Assembly: GCA_023443285.1 (NCBI GenBank) | Contig: JAEZVB010000015.1 | Location: forward strand, 1-48,256 | Origin: Bacillota bacterium | Lineage (GTDB): Bacteria > Bacillota > Negativicutes > Sporomusales > Sporomusaceae | Direction of reading: 5' to 3' | DNA: 48,256 bases | In this document: positions 16,405-25,895 of the stretch, one piece after another | Layout of the letters: each line of letters opens with the position of its first letter | How positions within the stretch are numbered: the first letter of the stretch is position 1 | Made by a program: the position numbers and the translations under genes | The notes under the pieces: generated by a model | Told to the model about the DNA's origin: nothing | The model's database searches: none | The model's input: the letters and a program-made list of their open reading frames with translations, nothing else

Positions 16405-19400
16405 TTATTCCTCTACCCGGCCAAATAGCGATGGCCTGTTATTGTACAAGTAATTAAATACCTCCACTATCTGATTAAAGACGGCATCGCCTTGAGCCTC
16501 AAGCTGGCCATTTATCAGGCGCTCGGTAGTTACCACGCCGTTAACACGAATGGTTACCAGCTCGCCTTCTACCAGAAAACCACTGTTTTGACTATGGTCA
16601 AAGTCATCACGACGGCTAAACACAGTAACCTTATCGGTGAACGGCCGGCCTTCCCACGGACAGAAACCCGCGCAGTTGCCACATTCATTACAGAAGGCAT
16701 CCAGATGGACAATCTGGTTATAGTTTACAAAGCCATTCTCTACACGCACTGCCAGGTTAGCGCGATTGGGACACACTTCCACACATTTGTTGCAAACATA
16801 ATTACAGTCCAAACAGCGGCTGGCTTCTTTGTCACCGGTCATTGCAGCGACTTTACCCGAACCTTCACCAGTCAGCCTGGCAGCTGCCGTTAGGCCAAAT
16901 TTCCGGGCAGTAATTTCATGTACCTGCTTTCCTTCGGCTCTACCTGCCTTGTCAACGCGAACAGCAAACCCGGTTACTTCTTTTTGGCAGATAGCGTCAG
17001 CGGCTTTACGGCCTTCTGCGATACATCTTACGATAGAGGACGCGCCCTGGCGAGCATCACCAGCTAAGTATACGTTTTCCATATTAGTGTTCTGCTGGCC
17101 TTGGGTGGTAATTCCCAATTTGGCAAGCAAGGCTGTATTGATATCTTCACCAATTGAGATGATGATAGTATCGGCTTTAAAGGTCTTATACTGGCCGGTA
17201 GGTTCGGGTTGACGGCGTCCGCTAGCATCAGGAATACCCAGCCGCATAACCTGGCAGACAAGGTCGCCCTGGTCATTTATTTTTTCCGGGTTAACCAGGA
17301 AGTTAACCTCAACTTGATCAGCAGCAGCCAGGTTGTATTCGGCGCGGTCAGCCGGCATTTCATTAATGGAGCGGCGATAGACAATAACACTTGTCTCCAC
17401 TCCTTTTACCCGCAGAGCCGTGCGGCTAACATCCATGGCCGTATTACCGGCCCCTATTGTCACAACAGTTTTTCCTAATTTCAGGGCGGTTGCATCTTTG
17501 TTATACTGCGCCAGGAATTGTAGCGCCGGAATGATTTGCGGCTGTTTGTCGCCTTCTACTTTAAGGTTAAATTGTTTTTCAGCCCCGGCACCTACTGCTA
17601 CAACTACATACTTATAGCCTAGTTGTTTTAGGTCAGCCGGTGTAAGGTCAGGGCTGGAGTTGAAGACAAAGTCAACACCATGTTCTTTAATAAAATTGAT
17701 ATCACTGTCAATGGTTTGACGGCTAATACGGAAATTAGGAATAACATACTTTACTGTACCACCGGCGCTTTCGCGGGTTTCATATACTGTTACGCTAAAG
17801 CCCTGGCGCGCCAGGAAGTACGCACTAGCAAGCCCTGCCGGACCTGCGCCCATTACAGCTACTTTTACGCCGTTTTTGACTTGTGGTAATATGTAATTTT
17901 TGCGATACTCATCCCAGCCTTGTTCAACAGCCAAACGCTTGACTTCGCGGATCTGTACACAGCCTTCATAATCCAGGCGGGTACAATGATGCTGGCAAAC
18001 ATGATCACAGATGGTTCCGGTTATTCCCGGCAACGCATTTTTCTCATAGATTAGTGCCAATGCTTCTGCATAACGTTTTTGCCCGGCAAGCCGAATGTAC
18101 TCAGGAATGTCCTGATTGATCGGGCAAGCAGTTTTACATGGCGCGGCAGCACAGTCAAATAACGGAAGCGAACTCTTAATACTTGCTTTGGCGTTGCCAC
18201 GGAACGCTTTCTGCGCGTAATCGGCAGTCAGAGCTGCTTGAGCCAACGCCTCAAGTTTACCAACATCAATCTTGTCACATTCCCAGCCAGGAGCAGTTTC
18301 CAGCTTGGTGGCAATAGCCGCCATCCGGGCATAACCGCCTGGTTTGAGCATTTCAGTAGCCATGGTAACAGGCTTGATACCGGTAGCAAATACGGCTAAT
18401 ACATTGTGCTCATTAATACCGCCAGAAAACGAGATCGGCATCTGCCCCTGAAATTCTGCCGAAATTTTGGCAGCCAGGCTAATGGACAACGGGAATAATG
18501 CCCGGCCTGACATGTACATTTCGCCACCAGGCAATTTTCCTTTGAAGTTAACTGACCCCAGCGTATTTGTCAGCTTAACCCCAAGGAACCGACCGTGCTC
18601 ATCGGCCAGTTTTTTCAGCCTTGTCAGCATCGGGATGGCATCTGTATACTGCAAATCATGGTCAAAGGCTTCTTCTGATAATTCAACATAATCAAAACCG
18701 GTACTGTCCAGGATAGAACGCACACCCTGATAGGTAAGCAGCGTCGGATTAAGTTTGACATACATGTCAATTTTCTTTTCAGTCAGCATGTATCTGCAGA
18801 TTTTCTCAATTTCAGCTGGCGGGCAGCCGTGCATGGTGGACAGGGTAATGGACTGGCAGACCGAGCCGGAAATGCGCTTAGCTAAGCCTTTGAGCATAGG
18901 CAGCCGTTCTTCTAACCCTGAGCCTTTAAGAAAACTGCCGTCAGCAATAAGTCCGTCCACGTCTGCCAAGCATTGTTTAAAATATGGGTGATTAGAGGCA
19001 TCCATCATATTATTCAAATAGGCGTCCATACGCGGCGATTGGATGCCTTCCAGATTGTAGCCTGCACTCATATTGAAAATAAATGAGCGTTTGCCACTTT
19101 TGCTAAGTCCCAGCACTTCTTCAATGACATGAAGCAGCACCCAGGCTTTTATGTATTCTTCATAGGCTTTTTCTACGGTGTATTCGCTTGACCACTCGGT
19201 ATTGAAGCCTTCATCATCAGCATCTATGCAAGGTTTGCCAACAGGCGGCTCATGTTCTTGTACGGTTTTAAGCTCAATAAAGCGGGCACCAGCCAGGTAG
19301 GAAACAGCAATATTCTGGGCTAATTGGGTATGAGGACCGGCAGCAGGACCTACTGCTGTCTCAATGGTTTCACCAAACAGCGAAAAGGCTTTATCACTTT

Positions 19401-19515
19401 GCTTATGAAAAAAATGGCTGGCCGGATAGCCAAAGATGGTACGTTCTGCCGCATACTCTTCAAAAATCCGTGCAATTAAACTAAGCAAGGGAACAGGTCT
19501 CATCAAATCGCCCAT
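16405..19515 (-). CDS. ygfK: YgfK: multi-cluster Fe-S flavoprotein reductase
   Basis: About 1036 residues. In order: an N-terminal dihydropyrimidine-dehydrogenase/PreA-like barrel (about 1-430, ETAVGPAAGPHTQ); a GltD-like N-terminal Fe-S region (about 440-510, CKTACP...CDHVCQHHC); an FAD fold (GAGPAGLA near 555); an NAD(P) fold (TIGAGNTAMD near 690); and two C-terminal 4Fe-4S motifs (CNKCVEVCP near 905, CNECGNCAGFCP near 945). The ATG at 19515 has GGGAGGA 7 nt upstream and gives the E. coli-like start MGDLMRP. The layout is that of a dihydropyrimidine dehydrogenase with rearranged domains, so NAD(P)H-driven reductive dearomatisation of a purine is plausible. Older annotation calls it a selenate reductase subunit, which fits this operon poorly. 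Confidence 0.92.
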   Translation of the reverse strand: MGDLMRPVPLLSLIARIFEEYAAERTIFGYPASHFFHKQSDKAFSLFGETIETAVGPAAGPHTQLAQNIAVSYLAGARFIELKTVQEHEPPVGKPCIDADDEGFNTEWSSEYTVEKAYEEYIKAWVLLHVIEEVLGLSKSGKRSFIFNMSAGYNLEGIQSPRMDAYLNNMMDASNHPYFKQCLADVDGLIADGSFLKGSGLEERLPMLKGLAKRISGSVCQSITLSTMHGCPPAEIEKICRYMLTEKKIDMYVKLNPTLLTYQGVRSILDSTGFDYVELSEEAFDHDLQYTDAIPMLTRLKKLADEHGRFLGVKLTNTLGSVNFKGKLPGGEMYMSGRALFPLSISLAAKISAEFQGQMPISFSGGINEHNVLAVFATGIKPVTMATEMLKPGGYARMAAIATKLETAPGWECDKIDVGKLEALAQAALTADYAQKAFRGNAKASIKSSLPLFDCAAAPCKTACPINQDIPEYIRLAGQKRYAEALALIYEKNALPGITGTICDHVCQHHCTRLDYEGCVQIREVKRLAVEQGWDEYRKNYILPQVKNGVKVAVMGAGPAGLASAYFLARQGFSVTVYETRESAGGTVKYVIPNFRISRQTIDSDINFIKEHGVDFVFNSSPDLTPADLKQLGYKYVVVAVGAGAEKQFNLKVEGDKQPQIIPALQFLAQYNKDATALKLGKTVVTIGAGNTAMDVSRTALRVKGVETSVIVYRRSINEMPADRAEYNLAAADQVEVNFLVNPEKINDQGDLVCQVMRLGIPDASGRRQPEPTGQYKTFKADTIIISIGEDINTALLAKLGITTQGQQNTNMENVYLAGDARQGASSIVRCIAEGRKAADAICQKEVTGFAVRVDKAGRAEGKQVHEITARKFGLTAAARLTGEGSGKVAAMTGDKEASRCLDCNYVCNKCVEVCPNRANLAVRVENGFVNYNQIVHLDAFCNECGNCAGFCPWEGRPFTDKVTVFSRRDDFDHSQNSGFLVEGELVTIRVNGVVTTERLINGQLEAQGDAVFNQIVEVFNYLYNNRPSLFGRVEE

Positions 19516-19533
19516 GATCATTCCTCCCGGTTA

Positions 19534-19911
19534 TTATTTGTACAAGGCAATGGCTTCCACTTCTACCAGTGCATCCTTAGGCAAACGGGCTACTTCTACG
19601 CAGGCACGTGCAGGAAAATCGTTAGTAAAGTACTGTGCATAGATAGCGTTGACCGCAGCAAAATCATTCATATTTTTGAGGAAAACTGTTGTTTTGACAA
19701 CCGCTTCGGTGGTTAAGCCTTCGGCGGCTAAAATAGCCACCACATTTTCTAGCGATTGTTTAGCCTGTGCTTCAACCGTAGCCGGAATGGTATTATCAGC
19801 AGGGTTAACCGGTAATTGCCCGGATATGAACATCAAGCCGTTGCCCTTGATAGCTTGCGAGTAAGGACCAATAGCGGCCGGAGCCTTATCTGTGTTAACA
19901 ATAGTTTTCAT
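19534..19911 (-). CDS. ridA: RidA-family enamine/imine deaminase
   Basis: 125 residues, full length for the RidA/YjgF/UK114 family. It starts with the typical TDKAPAAIGPYSQAIKGNG, includes SGQLPVNP, and has the substrate-binding Arg in FPARACVEVARLPKDALVE. GGAGG lies about 11 nt upstream. RidA hydrolyses reactive 2-aminoacrylate released by PLP lyases. Operon 2 begins with such a lyase (YgeX, diaminopropionate ammonia-lyase, which forms aminoacrylate), so RidA here is probably a dedicated clean-up step. I do not recall RidA in the E. coli version of this cluster. Confidence 0.9.
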   Translation of the reverse strand: MKTIVNTDKAPAAIGPYSQAIKGNGLMFISGQLPVNPADNTIPATVEAQAKQSLENVVAILAAEGLTTEAVVKTTVFLKNMNDFAAVNAIYAQYFTNDFPARACVEVARLPKDALVEVEAIALYK

Positions 19912-19936
19912 AGTTGAATAACCTCCAATATTTAAA

Positions 19937-22492
19937 TTATTTCTTGCGGCTATAAGGTGTCTGTGCCAACGGCAGGTCTAAGCGAACTTTGCCGTCAAAC
20001 CGTAAATAAGCAGCGGCGACAGCTGGCGCACCGGGGATCGCAGTGATTTCCCCTACGCCTTTAGCGCCATATGCCAGCTCAGCCTGATTTTTTTCTACAA
20101 GAATACTTTCAATTTCCGGGACATTGCCAGAGCGGAAAAGCCCCAGCGTGCCAAACTTGACCTGTGGTATACCATCTTTCAGCGGAAAGTCTTCTGTCAG
20201 GGCATATCCCAGTCCCATAACTACACCGCCTTCAATCTGGCCTTCGACTCCTGCCGGGTTTATGGCTTTGCCGACATCATGGGCAGATACTACTTTAAGC
20301 AGTTTACCGGCATCGTCAAGAATAACTACCTGACTGGCGAAGCCATAGGCAACATGGCTTACCGGGTTAGGCTTATCCGAACCCATCGGATCGGTTATGC
20401 CTGAGTATTCTCCGTAAAATTCCTGTCCTTCCAGTTCAGCCAGCGAACCCGCTCTCAGCGCTGCTTTGAGCTTAAGCGCTGCCAGGCGAACGGCTTCACC
20501 GGTAAACAGTGTCTGACGGGAGGCTGTGGTAGTGCCTGAATCAGGAGTAAGGTGGGTATCAGGCTCAACCGCCGTGATTCGATCATAAGTAAGCCCGGTT
20601 GTTTCACATACAATCTGGGTCATAACTGTGACTAACCCCTGACCTATACAGGCAGCACCTGTAAGAATAACTACTTTGTCATTGTTGATTTTTAGCTTGA
20701 CCCGGCCAATATCAGGCAAACCAACACCAATACCGGCATTTTTCATAGCACAGGCCAAACCGGCATAAGGACTCGAATCAAAAGCTGCTTTGACTGCCAA
20801 CAGGGTTTCCTTGAGCGCAGTGCCCTGGTCGGCGATTTGCCCGTTAGGCAAAATTTTTCCTGGTTCGATGGCATTACGCCAGCGAATCTCCCATTGAGAT
20901 ATACCCACTTTTTCTGCCAGCAGGTTGATATTGGTTTCCATGGCAAAACAGGACTGGGTTACACCAAAACCCCGAAAGGCCCCAGCAGGTGGATTGTTGG
21001 TATAAACGCCCAGCCCGACAATATCCACATTAGCGATTTTGTATGGTCCGCCGGCATGAGTGCAGGCCCGTTGCAGTACCGGCCCGCCAAGGGAAGCATA
21101 GGCTCCGGTATCGGCAATCAGTTCTGCTTTCATAGCGGTAATGATGCCATTTTCATCACAGGCAGTCGTAAATTCCATTTCCATTGCATGCCGCTTAGGA
21201 TGAACGTTAATACTTTCCTGACGGCTCAGCGTATTTTTTACCGGCTTTTTGGTGTGCCAGGCCAGTAATGCAGCATGGTGCTGCACAGATAAGTCTTCTT
21301 TGCCGCCAAAACCACCGCCCACCATTTTGCTGATAATGCGCACGTCATTTTCCTTGACACCCAGGAGGGAGACAAGTGCGTGGTGATCATCATAGACATT
21401 CTGACTGCCGGTGTAGACTGTTAGTGTGCCATCCCCATGCGGCACTGCCAAGGCGCTCTCAGGTTCGAGAAAAGCATGTTCTGTAGCCGGCGTGGTATAA
21501 TGCTGGCTTACGACATACTTGGCTTTGGCGATAGCCTCTTCAACATTACCACGTCTAAGTACAGTTCTGGCTAAAATATTGCCGTTAGGGTGTAGCTTAG
21601 GAGCATCCTCCGCCATCGCTTGCTGTGGCCGGACAAGCGGAATAAGCTCTTCATAGTCGACTTTTATTAAACTAACAGCCTCTTGGGCTATTTTTTTGCT
21701 TGTTGCAGCAACAGCGGCTAACGCATCGCCAATATAGCGGGTTTCTTCTCCCTCAGCAATAAAAGCCGGCCAGTCGGGGATAATATGCCCCTGATTTCGG
21801 CGTCCGGGAATATCTTTGGCCGTAATTACCGCGGCAACACCAGGCAGTGCCAGCGCAGCCTCCGTGTCAATCCTTTTGATTAAGGCCCGGGCGCTGGGGG
21901 CTCGGAGGATGGCTGCCTGTAACATGCCTTCTATATACATATCATCCACATATTGGGCAGTGCCTACGATTTTATCGTTAGCATCTACCCGCGGCATTCT
22001 ATCACCGACTTTGTAGGCAATCTCGTCCGGCGGTATGAAACCTTCGCGCAGCGCTTTGGCCGCCATTAGCACAGCTTGTTCAATTTTGACATAGCCGGTG
22101 CAACGGCAGATATTGCCGTGCAGCGCTTTTTTCACTTGTTCACGAGTCGGATCATTGGTTTTATCCAGCAAGCCTTTGGTACTGATAACCATTCCGGGGA
22201 TGCAAAAGCCGCATTGTACAGCACCGGCAGCAGCAAAGGCCCAGCTATAGATGGCTTTCTCCTCGTCTGACAACCCTTCCACGGTTAGCACTGTTTTGCT
22301 GCTGACTTTGGCGGTTGACAATACACAAGCCCGCGTAGCCTTGCCATCCAGCAGCACCATGCAGGCGCCGCAAGCCCCTTCGGCACAACCATTTTTCACC
22401 GAAGTGAGTCGGGCATAGTCCCGTAAATATTCTAGCAGATTTATGTCATGACCAACACCTACTTGTTGGCCGTTTAGCACAAATTGATACAC
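19937..22492 (-). CDS. xdhD: XdhD-like fused [2Fe-2S]-molybdopterin hydroxylase
   Basis: About 851 residues combining an N-terminal FeS domain (C36, C41, C44, C56; C94, C97; C129, C131) with a xanthine-dehydrogenase Moco domain (from about residue 150: PRVDANDKIVGTAQYVDDM, then VGGGFGGKED, AGAFRGFGVTQ and the catalytic Glu in GAKGVGEITAIPG). There is no FAD domain and no FAD-subunit gene in operon 2. The GTG at 22492 has GGAGG 6-7 nt upstream; the longer reading to 22573 would run through an intercistronic hairpin. XdhD of E. coli has the same fused layout and is linked to the selenium-dependent molybdenum hydroxylase group. Its reaction on urate/xanthine is inferred from context. Confidence 0.9.
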   Translation of the reverse strand: MYQFVLNGQQVGVGHDINLLEYLRDYARLTSVKNGCAEGACGACMVLLDGKATRACVLSTAKVSSKTVLTVEGLSDEEKAIYSWAFAAAGAVQCGFCIPGMVISTKGLLDKTNDPTREQVKKALHGNICRCTGYVKIEQAVLMAAKALREGFIPPDEIAYKVGDRMPRVDANDKIVGTAQYVDDMYIEGMLQAAILRAPSARALIKRIDTEAALALPGVAAVITAKDIPGRRNQGHIIPDWPAFIAEGEETRYIGDALAAVAATSKKIAQEAVSLIKVDYEELIPLVRPQQAMAEDAPKLHPNGNILARTVLRRGNVEEAIAKAKYVVSQHYTTPATEHAFLEPESALAVPHGDGTLTVYTGSQNVYDDHHALVSLLGVKENDVRIISKMVGGGFGGKEDLSVQHHAALLAWHTKKPVKNTLSRQESINVHPKRHAMEMEFTTACDENGIITAMKAELIADTGAYASLGGPVLQRACTHAGGPYKIANVDIVGLGVYTNNPPAGAFRGFGVTQSCFAMETNINLLAEKVGISQWEIRWRNAIEPGKILPNGQIADQGTALKETLLAVKAAFDSSPYAGLACAMKNAGIGVGLPDIGRVKLKINNDKVVILTGAACIGQGLVTVMTQIVCETTGLTYDRITAVEPDTHLTPDSGTTTASRQTLFTGEAVRLAALKLKAALRAGSLAELEGQEFYGEYSGITDPMGSDKPNPVSHVAYGFASQVVILDDAGKLLKVVSAHDVGKAINPAGVEGQIEGGVVMGLGYALTEDFPLKDGIPQVKFGTLGLFRSGNVPEIESILVEKNQAELAYGAKGVGEITAIPGAPAVAAAYLRFDGKVRLDLPLAQTPYSRKK

Positions 22493-22548
22493 ACTATCCC
22501 TCCTATATAGGAAAGGTTTGCGGTTTCTAACAAATAAGGTAAAACTGC

Positions 22549-22577
22549 AGAGATACTCCTTTTTACGGAGCATCTCT
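22549..22577 (-). promoter_or_regulatory. Intercistronic hairpin between yqeA and xdhD
   Basis: AGAGATACTCC and GGAGCATCTCT form a 10-bp stem with one mismatch, in the 93-bp gap between the carbamate kinase stop and the xdhD start. On the - strand it is followed by GCAGTTTTACC. It may be a weak attenuator or mRNA processing site that lowers expression of the large downstream enzymes. Confidence 0.45.
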
Positions 22578-22585
22578 GGCTAGTT

Positions 22586-23536
22586 CTATGGGTATATGTG
22601 AGTTCCGGTTTTTCCGGCTACCGCCTCTTCCAGCGATTCCGGATTGGTAATAATGGCTTTTTTCCCACCCTTCTCCAGGAAGCTAACGACTGCCTGAACC
22701 TTGGGCAGCATACTGCCTGGCGCAAAGTGATTTTCTTTTACATATTCTTTTAATTCGGCAAGCGTAACCTTATCTAAGGCTTTTTCATCAGGTTTTCCAT
22801 AATTCAAATACACTTTGGGTACACCTGTGGAAATAATCAATTCATCTGCTTGAATTTGCGCGGCCAGCAGACTGGAGGCAAAGTCTTTATCAATAACGGC
22901 ATCCACGCCTTTAAAACTGCCATCCTCCTGCCGGATAACCGGGATACCACCGCCGCCCACAGCGATCATGCAGTAGCCTTCCCGCACTAATTTATTAATA
23001 ACATCTTTCTCGACAATTTCCCGGGGCTCTGGCGAAGGAACTACCCGGCGATACCCCCGCCCCGCGTCACTTATCATTACCCAGTCCGGGTTATTTTTTT
23101 GTATTTTTTCGGCCTGCTCCGGGGTGAAAAAGGAGCCAATAGGCTTTGAAGGCTTAGCAAATGCCGGATCATCGGCAGCAACTACCACCTGCGTAACCAG
23201 CGTTACCGCAGATTTGTCAATGCCTCTTTTCTTAAACTCATTATCCATAGCCTGTTGAATCTGATAACCAAGTGCTCCCTGGGTATCTGCCCCGCAGGCA
23301 ACCAGCGGCACACTATGCATACCTGCGGTTTCGCTGGCTATTTCTGATCTTCTTAAGATAAAGCCTACCTGTGGTCCATTGCCATGGGTAATAATAACAT
23401 CATAACCCTGTTCTATCATGCCAACAATGTGCTTGGCAGTTTCACAGACAGCATCATACTGGTCTTCTACTGTCTGGCGCGTGTTATCTCGAATTAAGGA
23501 ATTGCCCCCAATGGCGATAACAGCTAACTTGGTCAT
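22586..23536 (-). CDS. yqeA: Carbamate kinase (YqeA/ArcC type)
   Basis: 316-residue amino-acid-kinase-fold enzyme that makes ATP from carbamoyl phosphate and ADP. Motifs: IAIGGNSL at the N-terminus, ITHGNGPQVG (about 50-59), CMIAVGGGGIPV (about 193-204) and the C-terminal KKAIITNPESLEEAV. It follows ygeW by 2 bp, so carbamoyl phosphate formed by the transcarbamylase-like enzyme would be used at once for ATP. This is the likely energy-conserving step of the pathway. In E. coli yqeA is also in the yge cluster, which is why I use that symbol. Confidence 0.93.
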   Translation of the reverse strand: MTKLAVIAIGGNSLIRDNTRQTVEDQYDAVCETAKHIVGMIEQGYDVIITHGNGPQVGFILRRSEIASETAGMHSVPLVACGADTQGALGYQIQQAMDNEFKKRGIDKSAVTLVTQVVVAADDPAFAKPSKPIGSFFTPEQAEKIQKNNPDWVMISDAGRGYRRVVPSPEPREIVEKDVINKLVREGYCMIAVGGGGIPVIRQEDGSFKGVDAVIDKDFASSLLAAQIQADELIISTGVPKVYLNYGKPDEKALDKVTLAELKEYVKENHFAPGSMLPKVQAVVSFLEKGGKKAIITNPESLEEAVAGKTGTHIYP

Positions 23537-23538
23537 AC

Positions 23539-24543
23539 TTATCTTCCACCCATTAACAACGTCATAACAGCTTTGGCTGTATGCAAACGATTTTCGGCTT
23601 CGTCGTATACAATGGAGTGTGGTCCGTCAATAACAGAATCTTCTACTTCATTATTGCGATCAGCCGGCAGGGCATGCATATACATTACATTTTTGTCGGC
23701 TGTTGCCATCTTGGCTTCTGTACATTTCCAAGATTTTTGTGCTTTTAATTTGTCATCAACTACAGCTACCGCACCGGAAGCGGCCACACCGGTTTGGTCG
23801 TTTACCCAGTTGCCCCAGTTTTTCGGTATAACAATATGTGCGCCTTCATAAGCCTCGGCTTCATTGTTGGTGACAGTAACAGTGCCGCCATATTTTTCGG
23901 CGTTGGCTTTTGCCTGGGCGATTACCCAGTCAGGCAGTTCCCAACCTTTGGGATGTGCCAGCACAACATCCATACCATAGCGCGGGAAGAGTAATACTTG
24001 GGATACAGGCACAGAGATTGGTTTTTTGTGGCTTTCGGCATATGCCCAGATGATAGATACTTTCACTCGTTTCAAATCGCCAATTTTCTCTTTCATTGTC
24101 ATCAAGTCTGCTAGCGCTTGGAACGGGTGATACAGATCGCACTGTAGATTCATGATAGGTTTGGAGGACCACTTGGCCATTTCGGTTAAGTATTTATTGC
24201 CATAGCCCCAGTTGCAGTACCGACAGGCAATAGCATGACCGAAACGGGACAAGATAATGGCTGTGTCTTTGGCACTTTCACCATGAGCGATTTGCATACT
24301 GCTGGAATCTAAAAATCCGGCATGACCGCCTAATTGAGCAAACCCTGCTTCCATTGAATTTCTGGTGCGGGTGGATTGTTCAAAGAACATGAGAAACATG
24401 GATTGGTGCAATAAATAGGGAGTAGGAACACCCATGGCAAATTTTTTCTTCAAATCTAAGGATACCTCAAGCATAGTATCTACTTCTTCTTTAGTGAAGT
24501 CTTCCAGATTGATAAAGTGTCTTCCTCTAAAAATAGATTGCAT
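23539..24543 (-). CDS. ygeW: YgeW, carbamoyltransferase-like enzyme
   Basis: 334-residue member of the aspartate/ornithine transcarbamylase superfamily, YgeW branch. The carbamoyl-phosphate loop is FEQSTRTRNSMEAG (about 54-67), and DLYHPFQALADLMT and MHALPADRNNEVED are the equivalents of the HPxQ and HxLP motifs. GGAGG lies 9 nt upstream. In this pathway it should run in the phosphorolytic direction, releasing carbamoyl phosphate from a ureido compound. Work on the gut urate cluster, as I recall it, assigns 2,3-diureidopropionate as substrate; I cannot confirm that from sequence. It is flanked by ygeY and yqeA. Confidence 0.92.
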   Translation of the reverse strand: MQSIFRGRHFINLEDFTKEEVDTMLEVSLDLKKKFAMGVPTPYLLHQSMFLMFFEQSTRTRNSMEAGFAQLGGHAGFLDSSSMQIAHGESAKDTAIILSRFGHAIACRYCNWGYGNKYLTEMAKWSSKPIMNLQCDLYHPFQALADLMTMKEKIGDLKRVKVSIIWAYAESHKKPISVPVSQVLLFPRYGMDVVLAHPKGWELPDWVIAQAKANAEKYGGTVTVTNNEAEAYEGAHIVIPKNWGNWVNDQTGVAASGAVAVVDDKLKAQKSWKCTEAKMATADKNVMYMHALPADRNNEVEDSVIDGPHSIVYDEAENRLHTAKAVMTLLMGGR

Positions 24544-24620
24544 TATTAATTTCCTCCCAGAATTTTATATTTTTATATGTATGGGTTGATAACCATATTC
24601 TCACTCAAAGTAAGCCTGTG

Positions 24621-25862
24621 TTACGCTAAGTTTTTTGTACAGTCAGTCATTTGATCCGCATATTCTTTGGCATAAATCAGCGGAATGGCTGCATACATGG
24701 CAGCACAATTTACCAGTTCTTTTTTCCAGGTGCGTTCGTTGGGCGCATGCGCCTGATCCTCATGGCCAGGACCAAAACCGATACAAGGAATACCAAAACG
24801 TCCCATAATCGAAACGCCATTGGTGGAAAAAGTCCATTTATCAACTTTGGGTTCTTCCTTGAACAAACCTTTGTAGGCATCTACCAAGGTATGGCACACC
24901 GGATGCTCATTTTCAATCAGCCAAGTCGGGAAATAACACTCGGTAGGATAGACTAAGCCGGTATAGGCCGGTCTTTCATATGTGTACATGGTCACTTCAG
25001 CATTGGCAGCCTTTACAGAGGGAAGGTTTTTAATTTGCTGGAGGGCATATTCGCCGGTTTCACCGACAGTCAGCCGTCTGTCGATGGAAATCCAACAGCT
25101 ATCGGCTACCGCACAGCGAGAAGGCGAAGTATGAAAAATTTCCGACACTGTCAGACTGCCTTTTCCCAGAAATTCATGGTCGATGAGATTTTCATGCAAC
25201 GCTTTTAAATCGCTAAGAATAGGGCCCATTTTGTATATTGCATTATCACCCCGTTCCGGCGCCGAACCATGACAGCTAATTCCGGTAGTTTTTACCCTAA
25301 TTTCCATACGCCCCCGTTGTCCCCGGTAAATCTTGCCGTCTGTCGGTTCTGTGCTTACGACAAATTCAGGGCGCAGTTTATCTTCCTGAAGGATGTACTG
25401 CCAGCATAGACCGTCACAGTCTTCTTCCTGGACAGAGCCAACCACAACTAAGGTATAATCATCCTCTAAGCCCAGTTCTTTTATGATTTTTCCGGCATAT
25501 ACCATGGAAGCCATACCGCCTTCCTGGTCACTGGCACCCCGCCCAACAATGATTTCTTCATCTTCATAGCCTTTGTAAGGGTCATATTTCCAGTTTTCCG
25601 GATTGCCGATCCCTACTGTGTCAATATGGGCATCCATAGCAATAAGATGTTTACCATGGCCAATGTAGCCAAGAATATTGCCCATGGGGTCTATTCCCAC
25701 CTTATCAAAACCCACTTTTTCCATTTCCTCTTTTATCCGCAGAACAACTTTTTCTTCCTGGCAGCTTTCACTGGGAATAGCAATCATATCGCGTAAGAAC
25801 TTACTGATTTCAGGTTCATATCTTTGCGCAAGTTCCATTATTTGTTCAAATTTCACGTTCAA
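24621..25862 (-). CDS. ygeY: YgeY, M20-family amidohydrolase
   Basis: Zn-dependent M20 peptidase/deacylase-type enzyme, about 410 residues. Motifs: MDAHIDTVGIG (metal His/Asp), GRGASDQEGGMAS (bridging Asp), VQEEDCDGLCW (catalytic and metal Glu pair), STEPTD and a C-terminal GFGPGHEDQAHAPNER (metal His). It matches E. coli YgeY strongly in these stretches. The start is unclear: TTG at 25862 and GTG at 25856 are served by AAAGGGG, while GTG at 25880 overlaps that purine run. It probably removes a remaining carbamoyl group on the way to diaminopropionate (inference). Confidence 0.9.
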   Translation of the reverse strand: MNVKFEQIMELAQRYEPEISKFLRDMIAIPSESCQEEKVVLRIKEEMEKVGFDKVGIDPMGNILGYIGHGKHLIAMDAHIDTVGIGNPENWKYDPYKGYEDEEIIVGRGASDQEGGMASMVYAGKIIKELGLEDDYTLVVVGSVQEEDCDGLCWQYILQEDKLRPEFVVSTEPTDGKIYRGQRGRMEIRVKTTGISCHGSAPERGDNAIYKMGPILSDLKALHENLIDHEFLGKGSLTVSEIFHTSPSRCAVADSCWISIDRRLTVGETGEYALQQIKNLPSVKAANAEVTMYTYERPAYTGLVYPTECYFPTWLIENEHPVCHTLVDAYKGLFKEEPKVDKWTFSTNGVSIMGRFGIPCIGFGPGHEDQAHAPNERTWKKELVNCAAMYAAIPLIYAKEYADQMTDCTKNLA

Positions 25863-25895
25863 AACATTAGCCCCTTTCACAAGCTTGATTTTTCT

